Shown: one piece after another, positions 6,491-13,069 of the stretch
How the letters are laid out: each line of letters starts with the position of its first letter
How positions within the stretch are numbered: the stretch's first letter is position 1
Assembly: GCA_044425705.1 (NCBI GenBank)
Contig: JAWXVD010000041.1
Span: forward strand, 1 to 25,202
Direction of reading: 5' to 3'
Length of the DNA: 25,202 bases
From: JAWXVD01 sp044425705
GTDB lineage: Bacteria > Bacillota > Clostridia > Lachnospirales > Lachnospiraceae
Translations under genes and position numbers: made by a program
The notes under the pieces: model-generated
The model's input: the letters and a program-made list of their open reading frames with translations, nothing else
The model's database searches: none
What the model was told of the DNA's origin: nothing

Positions 6491-7597
6491 ATGATTAGTC
6501 CTAGAAAAGATCAAGAACCTTCTAATTCTTTTATATGTGTAATAGATAATTTGTATAGAATATCAGTTTATATTAAAATTGATTCAAAACAGTTAGAAGA
6601 AGTCATCGTGTCATTCCACGAAAATAATATTCCAGGTATGGCAAAGAGCAATATATACGATATTGAGCTTCCTAAATATGTACCAGTGTTTGCAGACAGT
6701 GTAAATGCAAAAATAGAAAATGAAAACAAGTATGTGGTAAAAATATTTGTACAACGAGGGTTAAAGGTATTGCCTATTGAAATGCCAACAATTAAATGTC
6801 AGGATACATTCATTGTAAAATCGGCGGCAATTAATGTAATGTTTCTCGCATACTGCAATGATTATATAAAAGATTTGTTTTCCAGTAATTTATCACTTGA
6901 TTTTGACAAGATTGAAGTTTTTTCTATGTTGCAGCAAATTTCGTTTACTGCATATGGAAAAGATACGTTTTCTAGTATTTCTCTTTTAATTGATAATTTA
7001 AACGTACAAAGTGATTATAATAGTAAAAAGGATGGTGTAATTTACGATGGAAAATTTTGGCTTATTAAATATCCTAAAAATATAATGGGATTAGAACGGA
7101 CTGGTGAAGCTTCATATTCCATATCTCCCCTGAGTGAGTATCTTGGAAGCCATATATTTGATATTTTGGGATATGATGTACATGAAACAATGTTAGCAAC
7201 AAGAGAAGGAAAGATAGTTGTGGCATGTAAGGATTTTGCGATAGAAGATGATTTGATTGAAATTAGAACCATTAAGAATCATGCTAATGGTGAATTGGCT
7301 CAGCTTTTAGAAGAAGATTTTTCATCAACAGGAAGTGATCATGTTGTTGTCTTAAAGGAGTTATTGCTGCATTTAAATAATAATACTATATTAAAAAATG
7401 TGGTGCCAATCATCAAAAATAATATGGATAGAATTCATTCTTTTATTATGGCAATACCAGAAAAATATGAATTTAATGATGGAAGAAGTGCAATTGTGTG
7501 TAGCGAACAAAGGAAGAAAGTATTACTTCTGCAATTACAAGCAAGGCTTAATAATCTGTTATTGCCTTATTACGAAGAGGTATTAGAAAAAGCTTGA
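6491..7597 (+). CDS. HipA/CtkA-like protein lacking the kinase catalytic core
   Basis: 368 residues. Residues 1-180 form an unrecognised N-terminal domain. Residues 185-300 resemble the N-lobe region of HipA/CtkA-type kinases: DGKFWLIKYPKN (186-197), SEYLGSHIFDILGYDVHETML (215-235), GKIVVACKDF (240-249). The segment from about 301 (VVPIIKNNMDRIHSFI) and the last 25 residues (ARLNNLLLPYYEEVLEKA) resemble the C-terminal helices of the same family. The catalytic part between, which should carry an NRDRHxxNWGFL-type loop and an APIYDxGSS metal-binding motif, is absent. It therefore looks like an in-frame internal deletion of roughly 100-150 residues, probably inactive as a kinase. AAAGAGG at 6478-6484 supports the start. 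Loss of one A near 7590 would extend the frame by ~28 codons. Confidence 0.6.
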   Translation: MISPRKDQEPSNSFICVIDNLYRISVYIKIDSKQLEEVIVSFHENNIPGMAKSNIYDIELPKYVPVFADSVNAKIENENKYVVKIFVQRGLKVLPIEMPTIKCQDTFIVKSAAINVMFLAYCNDYIKDLFSSNLSLDFDKIEVFSMLQQISFTAYGKDTFSSISLLIDNLNVQSDYNSKKDGVIYDGKFWLIKYPKNIMGLERTGEASYSISPLSEYLGSHIFDILGYDVHETMLATREGKIVVACKDFAIEDDLIEIRTIKNHANGELAQLLEEDFSSTGSDHVVVLKELLLHLNNNTILKNVVPIIKNNMDRIHSFIMAIPEKYEFNDGRSAIVCSEQRKKVLLLQLQARLNNLLLPYYEEVLEKA

Positions 7598-7821
7598 TGA
7601 TTTACAACAGCAATATATAGGGAATCAAAAAGAAGCAATATTGAAAAAACAAGATTCTGATATAAAAAACTATTTACGATGAACAGAAGAAAAAGTATTT
7701 GTAAAAAATAAATGGCTAGTATATAATAAGCAAATATAAAATGTTTGTGGGCTTATATTTTAAAGTTACTTGAGCTATAATAGTAGAGTACATTAGAAAA
7801 TAAAAAGTGGTTTGATAAGAC
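7598..7821. other. Gene-poor spacer after the core-deleted HipA-like gene
   Basis: No gene, RNA or hairpin is supported here. It is very AT-rich. The frame following the 6491-7597 gene, one base out of phase, reads DDLQQQYIGNQKEAILKKQD and on to a TGA at 7679-7681, which may be the original gene's end. The rest, up to the tmRNA-like remnant at 7822, shows nothing recognisable. Confidence 0.4.
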
Positions 7822-7853
7822 GATGGGGTTCGACACCACGTTGGTCTGGTCCA
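7822..7853 (+). pseudogene. Diverged remnant of the tmRNA 3' end
   Basis: GATGGGGTTCGAC and, after a scrambled stretch, GGTCCA match the end of ssrA (GATGGGG...GGTTCGAC...AGTCCA at 4961-5000), with small deletions. It cannot form the T-arm or acceptor stem of a working tmRNA. The match continues through the terminator and beyond (to about 7952 versus 5100). It is either the displaced end of ssrA after an insertion, or the end of a segmental duplication. Confidence 0.65.
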
Positions 7854-7860
7854 CTAAATT

Positions 7861-7897
7861 AGTCTTGTGGAACATTGGTTTCATAGGACTAATTTTT
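7861..7897 (+). terminator. Second copy of the tmRNA terminator
   Basis: AGTCTTGTGGAAC (7861-7873) pairs at all 13 positions with GTTTCATAGGACT (7878-7890), then AATTTTTT. Compared with the ssrA terminator, the third stem pair C-G has become T-A, a compensating double change, and other changes keep G-T wobbles, so the hairpin has been preserved while the sequence drifted. Confidence 0.75.
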
Positions 7898-7999
7898 TAA
7901 TAAAGAAAAAGCTGTAAGTATTCTTAATCGGATAGATACTGGAATTGATTAACTTGTAGAATGTAAAGGGTACGATTAAAAGAAAGGAGTGAATCGCTA

Positions 8000-8272
8000 A
8001 TGGAAAATGGTGATAATATAAAAATAGTATCAGATGAAGAAATAGTAGAGGTATATGATAGATTTGATTTTTCAGAAGATACAGTGGTGGATTTGAATAA
8101 TTTTTTGTGTAAAAGAAAAAAATATTTGTTAGCAGATTCACCAGAAAATTTAATTGAGATGCAACAGGCGTTTGATAATATTTATCATAATACAAAACTC
8201 TCTTTTCATATGGAAATTATATCTGAAAGGGATTTCATATATTTAATAGAAATGCTTAGAGAAGGAGTATAA
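8000..8272 (+). CDS. Small protein of unknown function upstream of a HipA-like kinase
   Basis: 90 residues, acidic, soluble; not recognised. The sequence starts MENGDNIKIVSDEEIVEVYD and is predicted mainly helical by eye, without a helix-turn-helix, signal peptide or membrane segment. AAAGGAGTG at 7983-7991 supports the start. It ends seven bases before the HipA-like gene at 8280, in the same orientation and with the next ribosome binding site in its last codons, so the two form an operon. By position it could be the antitoxin or helper for that kinase, but it does not look like HipB (no DNA-binding motif). It is not similar to the 139-residue protein at 5210. Confidence 0.65.
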   Translation: MENGDNIKIVSDEEIVEVYDRFDFSEDTVVDLNNFLCKRKKYLLADSPENLIEMQQAFDNIYHNTKLSFHMEIISERDFIYLIEMLREGV

Positions 8273-8279
8273 CTAAGAT

Positions 8280-9023
8280 ATGAATGAATATAATTTTAAT
8301 GCTCATCTTATAAAAAAATTGATTAACAAGTACGGTGGTTCCGAAAGAAAGGAAACTATAGTCTTAGATGATGGGTATGAATATTTATTAAAGTTACCAG
8401 ATCCAACAAGAGAAAAGAAAAGAATGTTATCATACATCAATAATACAGTTTCGGAATACATTGGTTGTAAAATTATGGAGCAATTAAAATTTTCTGTTCA
8501 GAAAGTAATATTAGGCGAATATATAACGATTTCATCAAAAGGAGAGGAACAGAAGTATATAGCTTGTGCATGTAGGAATATTGAAGGAGTTGGAAATTCA
8601 TTAGCTGAGGCAGAGCGTACAACACTGGGAAGTGATGAAAATACAAGAACAGGGGTTTTGCCAAGTTTTGAAACTATCAAAGAAATTGCAAAATATACTC
8701 CAGATATTTCATTAGATGAAATTGAAAAATTTTATGCTCAGATGTTTATAGGAGATGCTTTTATAGGGAATAGAGACCGCCACAATGGTAATTGGGGTTT
8801 TCTTACAGGAATAAAAGATAGTCAAATTGCACCAATATATGATTGTGGTTCTTCACTGTGTCCGATGTATGATGATACGCAGCTTACAGACACTGTTGCT
8901 AGAAATGAAGCGAATAATGGTCTGTCGGTAATTAAAGATAATAAAGGAAAGCAAATTGTTTATAAGGATTTTTTGTTTGAAGCGAAAAACGAGAATGTAA
9001 ATCATGCTTTAAAAACTATTTGA
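8280..9023 (+). CDS. HipA/CtkA-like serine/threonine kinase, C-terminally truncated
   Basis: 247 residues with a nearly complete HipA-type kinase domain. The ATP-site lysine is probably in YLLKLP (K38). The catalytic loop is IGDAFIGNRDRHNGNWGFL with D166, H168 and N171, and the metal-binding aspartate is in APIYDCGSSL (D188). Such kinases phosphorylate cytoplasmic proteins (HipA itself modifies glutamyl-tRNA synthetase); the target here is unknown. The frame stops at HALKTI. A C-terminal helix of the same family (SEKYQKILLPALEKV) continues at once in another frame (9020-9451). The residues normally between these two points are missing, so the gene was probably shortened by a deletion that also shifted the frame. 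AGAAGGAG precedes the ATG by 13 bases. Kinase motifs are intact, so activity cannot be excluded. Confidence 0.68.
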   Translation: MNEYNFNAHLIKKLINKYGGSERKETIVLDDGYEYLLKLPDPTREKKRMLSYINNTVSEYIGCKIMEQLKFSVQKVILGEYITISSKGEEQKYIACACRNIEGVGNSLAEAERTTLGSDENTRTGVLPSFETIKEIAKYTPDISLDEIEKFYAQMFIGDAFIGNRDRHNGNWGFLTGIKDSQIAPIYDCGSSLCPMYDDTQLTDTVARNEANNGLSVIKDNKGKQIVYKDFLFEAKNENVNHALKTI

Positions 9024-9451
9024 GTGAAAAATATCAAAAGATTCTTTTGCCAGCATTAGAGAAAGTGCATGATAAGGAAATAAAATTTGAAGATAGGAGT
9101 TGCTCGGCGGAACAATTGTATCAGAACTATAGCAATATATTGAAACCATTATCAGATGTTCCGGTTGATAGAATGGTGTACCTTGAGATTAATGGGAAGG
9201 GAAAAATAGGAATTAGGGCCAGTACCAAGTATTTTATAATTGTAAATATAGAAACTAAAATTAGTGAAGCAATTATTTCTGTGAGAAGCAATAATGCGGA
9301 ATCGTGGAAATCATTGCAGGTGTTAGCACAAACATTTCATGTAGAGATTCCTTATCTTATTATAATGATAAAGAATGAAAATAAAATTTGTTCCTCATTG
9401 CCTGTGAGTAACAAAGTATACAATGAAAAGTGGGAAGGGTACAGAAAATGA
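9020..9451 (+). pseudogene. Out-of-frame remainder of the HipA-like gene plus unidentified tail
   Basis: The frame is open from 8981 and has TTG at 9020. Its first residues, SEKYQKILLPALEKV, match the C-terminal helix expected at the end of HipA/CtkA-type kinases, which supports a frameshift or deletion relative to 8280-9023. The remaining ~125 residues (for example VDRMVYLEINGKGKIGIRAS) are not recognised; they could be a C-terminal domain of the original kinase. No ribosome binding site is seen, so if translated it would depend on coupling to the upstream stop (TTGA overlap). Its stop overlaps the GH3 start as ATGA at 9448-9451, and the GH3 ribosome binding site lies inside it. Confidence 0.5.
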
Positions 9452-11655
9452 AAAAAGAAATCAAAAACATGACACTAGAAGAAAAAGTGGTGCAACTACT
9501 AGGAATTTGGATAACAGATTTGATGGAGAATGATGAAATTTCATTAGAGAAATGTAGGGGAAAAATTCCCTATGGAATAGGTCATGTATGCCAATTTGGA
9601 AGTTCTAATGCGTATTCAGGAGATAAACTAGCTAAATTGGTTTATGATATTCAACAATATGTGTTGACAGAAACAGATAGCAAAATTCCAGTTTTATTTC
9701 ACGAAGAGGTAATTAATGGGGTAGCTACGAAAGGTGCAACGATTACACCTCAAATGTTAGGGATGGCGTGTAGCTTTAACCCTGAATTAGTGAAACAAAA
9801 TGCAAACAATGCAGGAAATTTATTAAAGAAGCTGGGTGGATATTATGCCTTAAGCCCTATGATGGATATTATTACTGATGCTAGATGGGGAAGAGGAGAA
9901 GAAGGATTCGGTGAAAGTGCGTATATGGTTTCTGTATTCGCAGATGCATTTATTGAAGGATTACAAAGTAGCGGGGTAGGAGCTACAGCAAAACATTATG
10001 CAGGTTACGGGGTGGAGAATCAAGAGCATGATTTCTTTATTAATGAGACATTAATCCCCTTTGAAGTTGCGGTGAATAAAAGTGGTGTAAAAGCCATTAT
10101 GCCAGGATATCATGCGTTTCGCGGTATACCAGCCACTTGCTCGAAGGAATTATTGATAGAATCTTTGCGTGAGCATTTAGGGTTTACGGGAGTGATTGTA
10201 TCAGATTATGGTGCAATTACAAACATACAGGATGATTTTGGCTACGCAAACAGCAGCAAAGAATGTGCTGTCTTATCAATGAAAGCATCGGTAGATGTAG
10301 ATTTACCGCAAGGTTCTAATTATCAGCATTTGGTGGAGGCTGTAAAGTCTGGTGAAATAGAGGAAAGTTATGTTGATAAAGCTTTGGAACGAGTACTAAA
10401 GTTAAAAGCTGAACTGATTCCAGAGAAAATAGAATTAGAAAAAAATATTGAGTTGGATGCTACGACTGATAGAATGGATGCTTTGCAATCAGCAAGGGAA
10501 TCTATTGTGTTATTAAAAAATGATGGCATCTTACCATTAGAAAATAAAACAATGAAACTTCTTGTGACGGGACCTAATGCTGATTCTTATTACGCCGCAT
10601 TGGGAGATTATACATGGACTGGAATTGCAGAATTTTTCCATGGGATACCAGGATCGAAGCAAAATCCAAACATCATAACACTGTTAGATGGTTTGTGGAA
10701 TTTTCCTAATAAAAAATTTGATGTGGATTATGAACGAGGCTTTGGATGGGAAGATTGTAAAAAAGAAGTGGTAGAAAATATTGGTGGAGATCAAAGAGAA
10801 AAAGAAGCCAATAAAGAACCTTTGGAAAAAGTAGCATATACAAATTTTGAGAAAGCCCTCGAAAAGGCGAAGAATTGTGATGTTATTTTTGCGGCAGTAG
10901 GGGAGAATCGTTATCTGTGTGGAGAAGGAACCTATAGAGAAGATGTATCCCTTCCTGGACAACAAGAACAGTATGTAGAATCCTTAATCAATACTGGAAA
11001 ACCAGTGATTTTATGCGTGTTCGGTGGAAGACCAATGGCTATTTCGGAACTTGCAAAAAAATGTGCAGCAGTTTTATATGCATGGTACCCAGGAGAAGAA
11101 GGAGGAAGTGCCTTAGCTGAAATTATTTTTGGAAAAACAAATCCATCTGCAAAACTAGCGGTAACCTTGCCTAATAAAGCAAACGATGTGCCAGTGAATT
11201 TAAATACTAAGGATGTAGTCTTAGATTTTCCATTTGGATATGGTCTTTCTTATACATCATTTACATATAGCAACATAAAAATGAATAAAAAGGTTGCTCT
11301 TGATGAAGAGTATATGGACATTTCTTTTGCTATTAAAAATAATGGAGAGCAAGATGGGGCAGAGATTGCGCAGATTTATGAAATCAATGATGCGACAGGA
11401 GAAAAAAGACTGTTAGGTTTTACGAAAACATTTATTAAGAGTCAAGAAACACAAGAAATAAATGTCCGTTTATATTTGGATCAATTTGGAAAATATATAG
11501 ATGGAGAATTTGTTATTTTGCCACAAACAGTAAGACTTGTTATTGGAAGCTCGAATGTAAAAAATGAATTTGAAGAAGTGGTAAGTCTTGAAGGTGAATC
11601 TGTTAGAAAAGAAAGAAGAACAAAATATTTTTTGGAAGAAATAGCAGTTAATTAA
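9448..11655 (+). CDS. Glycoside hydrolase family 3 enzyme (beta-glucosidase/beta-xylosidase type)
   Basis: 735 residues, no signal peptide, so probably cytoplasmic; releases terminal sugars from beta-linked oligosaccharides. The N-terminal barrel has PVLFHEEVINGV (about 81-92), DARWGRGEEGFGE (144-156), AKHYAGYG (181-188) and the nucleophile aspartate in VIVSDYGAI (D253). The second GH3 domain includes SIVLLKNDGILPL, AAVGENRYLCGEGTYRED and SLPGQQEQYVESL, and a fibronectin-III-like C-terminal domain starts after the FGYGLSYTSF motif. ATG 9448 is chosen because GGAAGGG (9433-9439) is well placed; a GTG at 9430 precedes that site. It begins inside the stop of the HipA remnant. Exact substrate is uncertain; the neighbouring xylosidases suggest xylo- or gluco-oligosaccharides. 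Confidence 0.9.
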   Translation: MKKEIKNMTLEEKVVQLLGIWITDLMENDEISLEKCRGKIPYGIGHVCQFGSSNAYSGDKLAKLVYDIQQYVLTETDSKIPVLFHEEVINGVATKGATITPQMLGMACSFNPELVKQNANNAGNLLKKLGGYYALSPMMDIITDARWGRGEEGFGESAYMVSVFADAFIEGLQSSGVGATAKHYAGYGVENQEHDFFINETLIPFEVAVNKSGVKAIMPGYHAFRGIPATCSKELLIESLREHLGFTGVIVSDYGAITNIQDDFGYANSSKECAVLSMKASVDVDLPQGSNYQHLVEAVKSGEIEESYVDKALERVLKLKAELIPEKIELEKNIELDATTDRMDALQSARESIVLLKNDGILPLENKTMKLLVTGPNADSYYAALGDYTWTGIAEFFHGIPGSKQNPNIITLLDGLWNFPNKKFDVDYERGFGWEDCKKEVVENIGGDQREKEANKEPLEKVAYTNFEKALEKAKNCDVIFAAVGENRYLCGEGTYREDVSLPGQQEQYVESLINTGKPVILCVFGGRPMAISELAKKCAAVLYAWYPGEEGGSALAEIIFGKTNPSAKLAVTLPNKANDVPVNLNTKDVVLDFPFGYGLSYTSFTYSNIKMNKKVALDEEYMDISFAIKNNGEQDGAEIAQIYEINDATGEKRLLGFTKTFIKSQETQEINVRLYLDQFGKYIDGEFVILPQTVRLVIGSSNVKNEFEEVVSLEGESVRKERRTKYFLEEIAVN

Positions 11656-11697
11656 GGATGAAAATAAAGTTCATCTAGGTGTAGAAAAAGAATTTTG

Positions 11698-11736
11698 AAT
11701 ACCCTCATACAGATATCATCTGTGGAGGGTATTTTT
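11698..11736 (+). terminator. Rho-independent terminator after the first GH3 gene
   Basis: AATACCCTC (11698-11706) pairs with GAGGGTATT (11725-11733), and an inner CAGAT/ATCTG extends the hairpin; a run of T follows. It is 43 bases after the GH3 stop. Confidence 0.85.
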
Positions 11737-11790
11737 AATGAAAAATAATAGAAACAAGTTGCTAGTAAAAAATATAAAATAATAAAAGAT

Positions 11791-11890
11791 NNNNNNNNNN
11801 NNNNNNNNNNNNNNNNNNNNNNNNNNNNNNNNNNNNNNNNNNNNNNNNNNNNNNNNNNNNNNNNNNNNNNNNNNNNNNNNNNNNNNNNNN
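11791..11890. other. Assembly gap (100 N) flanked by 16 identical bases
   Basis: Exactly 100 N, the usual placeholder for a gap of unknown size. The 16 bases before it (11775-11790) and after it (11891-11906) are identical: TAAAATAATAAAAGAT. The contigs may simply overlap here, or a repeat may have collapsed. Nothing about gene content inside the gap can be said. Confidence 0.95.
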
Positions 11891-11906
11891 TAAAATAATA
11901 AAAGAT

Positions 11907-12677
11907 TTATTGTTTTGAAAGCTGGTAAAGTTCTCGGAACTCTCGCAAGGTCATACCTGTATGGCGTTTAAATTGTGTGCCTAAATGACTTTGTGAGGAA
12001 AAACCTAAGTAGGTAGTAATCTCAATAAAAGAATAAGGAGAATAGATTAACATATTTTTGGTTAATTTAATCTTTTCATTCATGATGAAATGCATAATGG
12101 TAATACCTTCGTGTTCTTTGAACACATTAGAAAGATAATTTGGATTAACATATAATGCGGTTGCCATCTCTTGAACTCTGATTTTATTATGTAAGTGTAA
12201 AAAGATATAGTCTTTGCATTTGGAAACTAGTACATTTGGTTTTGTGTATTTGGCATTTTGCTTATATTTTTTTAATTCATTTACCAGTCTGCAGTATTCG
12301 AATTGAGTTTCTTTTGCTACTAGCATAGCGGCTTCAGGTGTTGTGGTATCTTCTACTGTATTAATGGAGCTATCGCTTAATGTGAATGCTACTTCATAGT
12401 GTAATCCACCTTCTAAAGCGGAACGACAAGCCACGGTGATAATTACGATTGCTAGATTTTTGGCACTTCTTAATGGGTCTTTAGCAAGGATACCTTCGTT
12501 TCCTTCATAGCTTATACTGATACTTCGTTCTAATTGTTCCAAATCGCCTTCTCGGATACAGGTGTATTTTAGGCGATCTAAATCATAGGGATTGTGTTTT
12601 TGTAAATGTTCCCTTTGATTGAAAAATATTTCTGTAAATAATTTTAGTGAAGCATCTGAATGTTCGATATTTGTCAT
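11907..12677 (-). CDS. AraC-family transcriptional regulator
   Basis: 256 residues. The C-terminal ~90 residues carry two helix-turn-helix motifs of the AraC/XylS type: VQEMATALYVNPNYLSNVFK and, after a linker, FIEITTYLGFSSQSHLGTQFKRHTGMTLREFR. The N-terminal ~150 residues lack a cupin; they resemble the Lachnospiraceae-type sensor region with DPLRSAKNLAIVIITVACRSALEGGLHYEVAF, whose ligand is unknown. It is transcribed away from the GH3-GH43 genes that start at 13070, the standard position of a local activator, so it probably controls them in response to xylan-derived sugars (inference). AAAGGAAA is present 12 bases before the ATG. The stop lies next to the assembly gap edge. Confidence 0.9.
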   Translation of the reverse strand: MTNIEHSDASLKLFTEIFFNQREHLQKHNPYDLDRLKYTCIREGDLEQLERSISISYEGNEGILAKDPLRSAKNLAIVIITVACRSALEGGLHYEVAFTLSDSSINTVEDTTTPEAAMLVAKETQFEYCRLVNELKKYKQNAKYTKPNVLVSKCKDYIFLHLHNKIRVQEMATALYVNPNYLSNVFKEHEGITIMHFIMNEKIKLTKNMLIYSPYSFIEITTYLGFSSQSHLGTQFKRHTGMTLREFRELYQLSKQ

Positions 12678-12746
12678 CTGATGAAAGTTTCCTTTCTTAA
12701 ATTTAATACTAATATATTACTATATTGTGAGATGAAAGAGAAGAAA

Positions 12747-12768
12747 AAGGGTGAAAATAAATTTTCAC
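12747..12768. promoter_or_regulatory. Candidate operator palindrome in the araC-GH3 intergenic region
   Basis: GTGAAAAT (12751-12758) and ATTTTCAC (12761-12768) form a perfect inverted repeat around two bases. AAGGGTGAAAATAAATTT at 12747-12764 recurs with one substitution and one extra base at 12929-12947. Two related sites between the divergent regulator and its presumed target genes suggest regulator binding; no binding data can be seen here. Confidence 0.35.
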
Positions 12769-12775
12769 ACTCAGC

Positions 12776-12827
12776 GTCTGTGATTTCACCCTTGTAAGCA
12801 AGTGAAATCACTGGACTTAAATATGAG
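12776..12827. repeat. Dispersed hairpin repeat, family 2, copy 2 (best preserved)
   Basis: GTGATTTCAC (12780-12789) and GTGAAATCAC (12802-12811) are perfect 10-bp inverted arms. The element GTCTGTGAT...CTTGTAAGCAAGTG...TGGACTTAAA is matched over ~45 bases by the copy at 22879-22929 and over its hairpin by 1671-1716. It is non-coding. Confidence 0.6.
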
Positions 12828-12928
12828 AATTGTGATAAAAACCTGTGAAAAGTGATATAAGCATAATAGTCCTATTGATAAAATGATAACAGATTTAGCA
12901 ATGAATAATAGAATTAAAGTATGGGGGT

Positions 12929-12965
12929 AAGGGTGAAAAATTAATTTGATAATTTCTTTTTCACC
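12929..12965. promoter_or_regulatory. Inverted repeat with second copy of the candidate operator
   Basis: GGTGAAAAA (12932-12940) is the exact reverse complement of TTTTTCACC (12957-12965). The left part, AAGGGTGAAAAATTAATTT at 12929-12947, is a near repeat of 12747-12764. It lies about 105-140 bases before the GH3 start codon. Confidence 0.35.
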
Positions 12966-12967
12966 AA

Positions 12968-13029
12968 AGTATTTGTGCAGAAGCGTCACAAATACTATTT
13001 ATCCTAGAGCCAAATTTGAGATTTGGCTC
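12968..13029 (+). promoter_or_regulatory. Two perfect stem-loops in the leader of the second GH3 gene
   Basis: AGTATTTGTG (12968-12977) pairs with CACAAATACT (12987-12996): ten base pairs, nine-base loop. Then GAGCCAAAT (13007-13015) pairs with ATTTGGCTC (13021-13029): nine base pairs, five-base loop. Neither has a T run, so they are not plain terminators. They sit 41-102 bases before the ATG and could be mRNA-stabilising or attenuation structures, or parts of a small mobile repeat. Confidence 0.5.
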
Positions 13030-13069
13030 AGGTTCCTCAGCAAAAAACGCTTCGGAATGAGAGGAAAAT

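Noticed and set aside
7822..7853. A tRNA or second functional tmRNA gene
   Set aside because: TTCGAC is present but no T-arm or acceptor stem can be formed, and no tmRNA 5' part precedes it.
12786..12989. Minus-strand 67-codon frame in the araC-GH3 intergenic region
   Set aside because: It runs through inverted repeats, has no ribosome binding site or recognisable domain.
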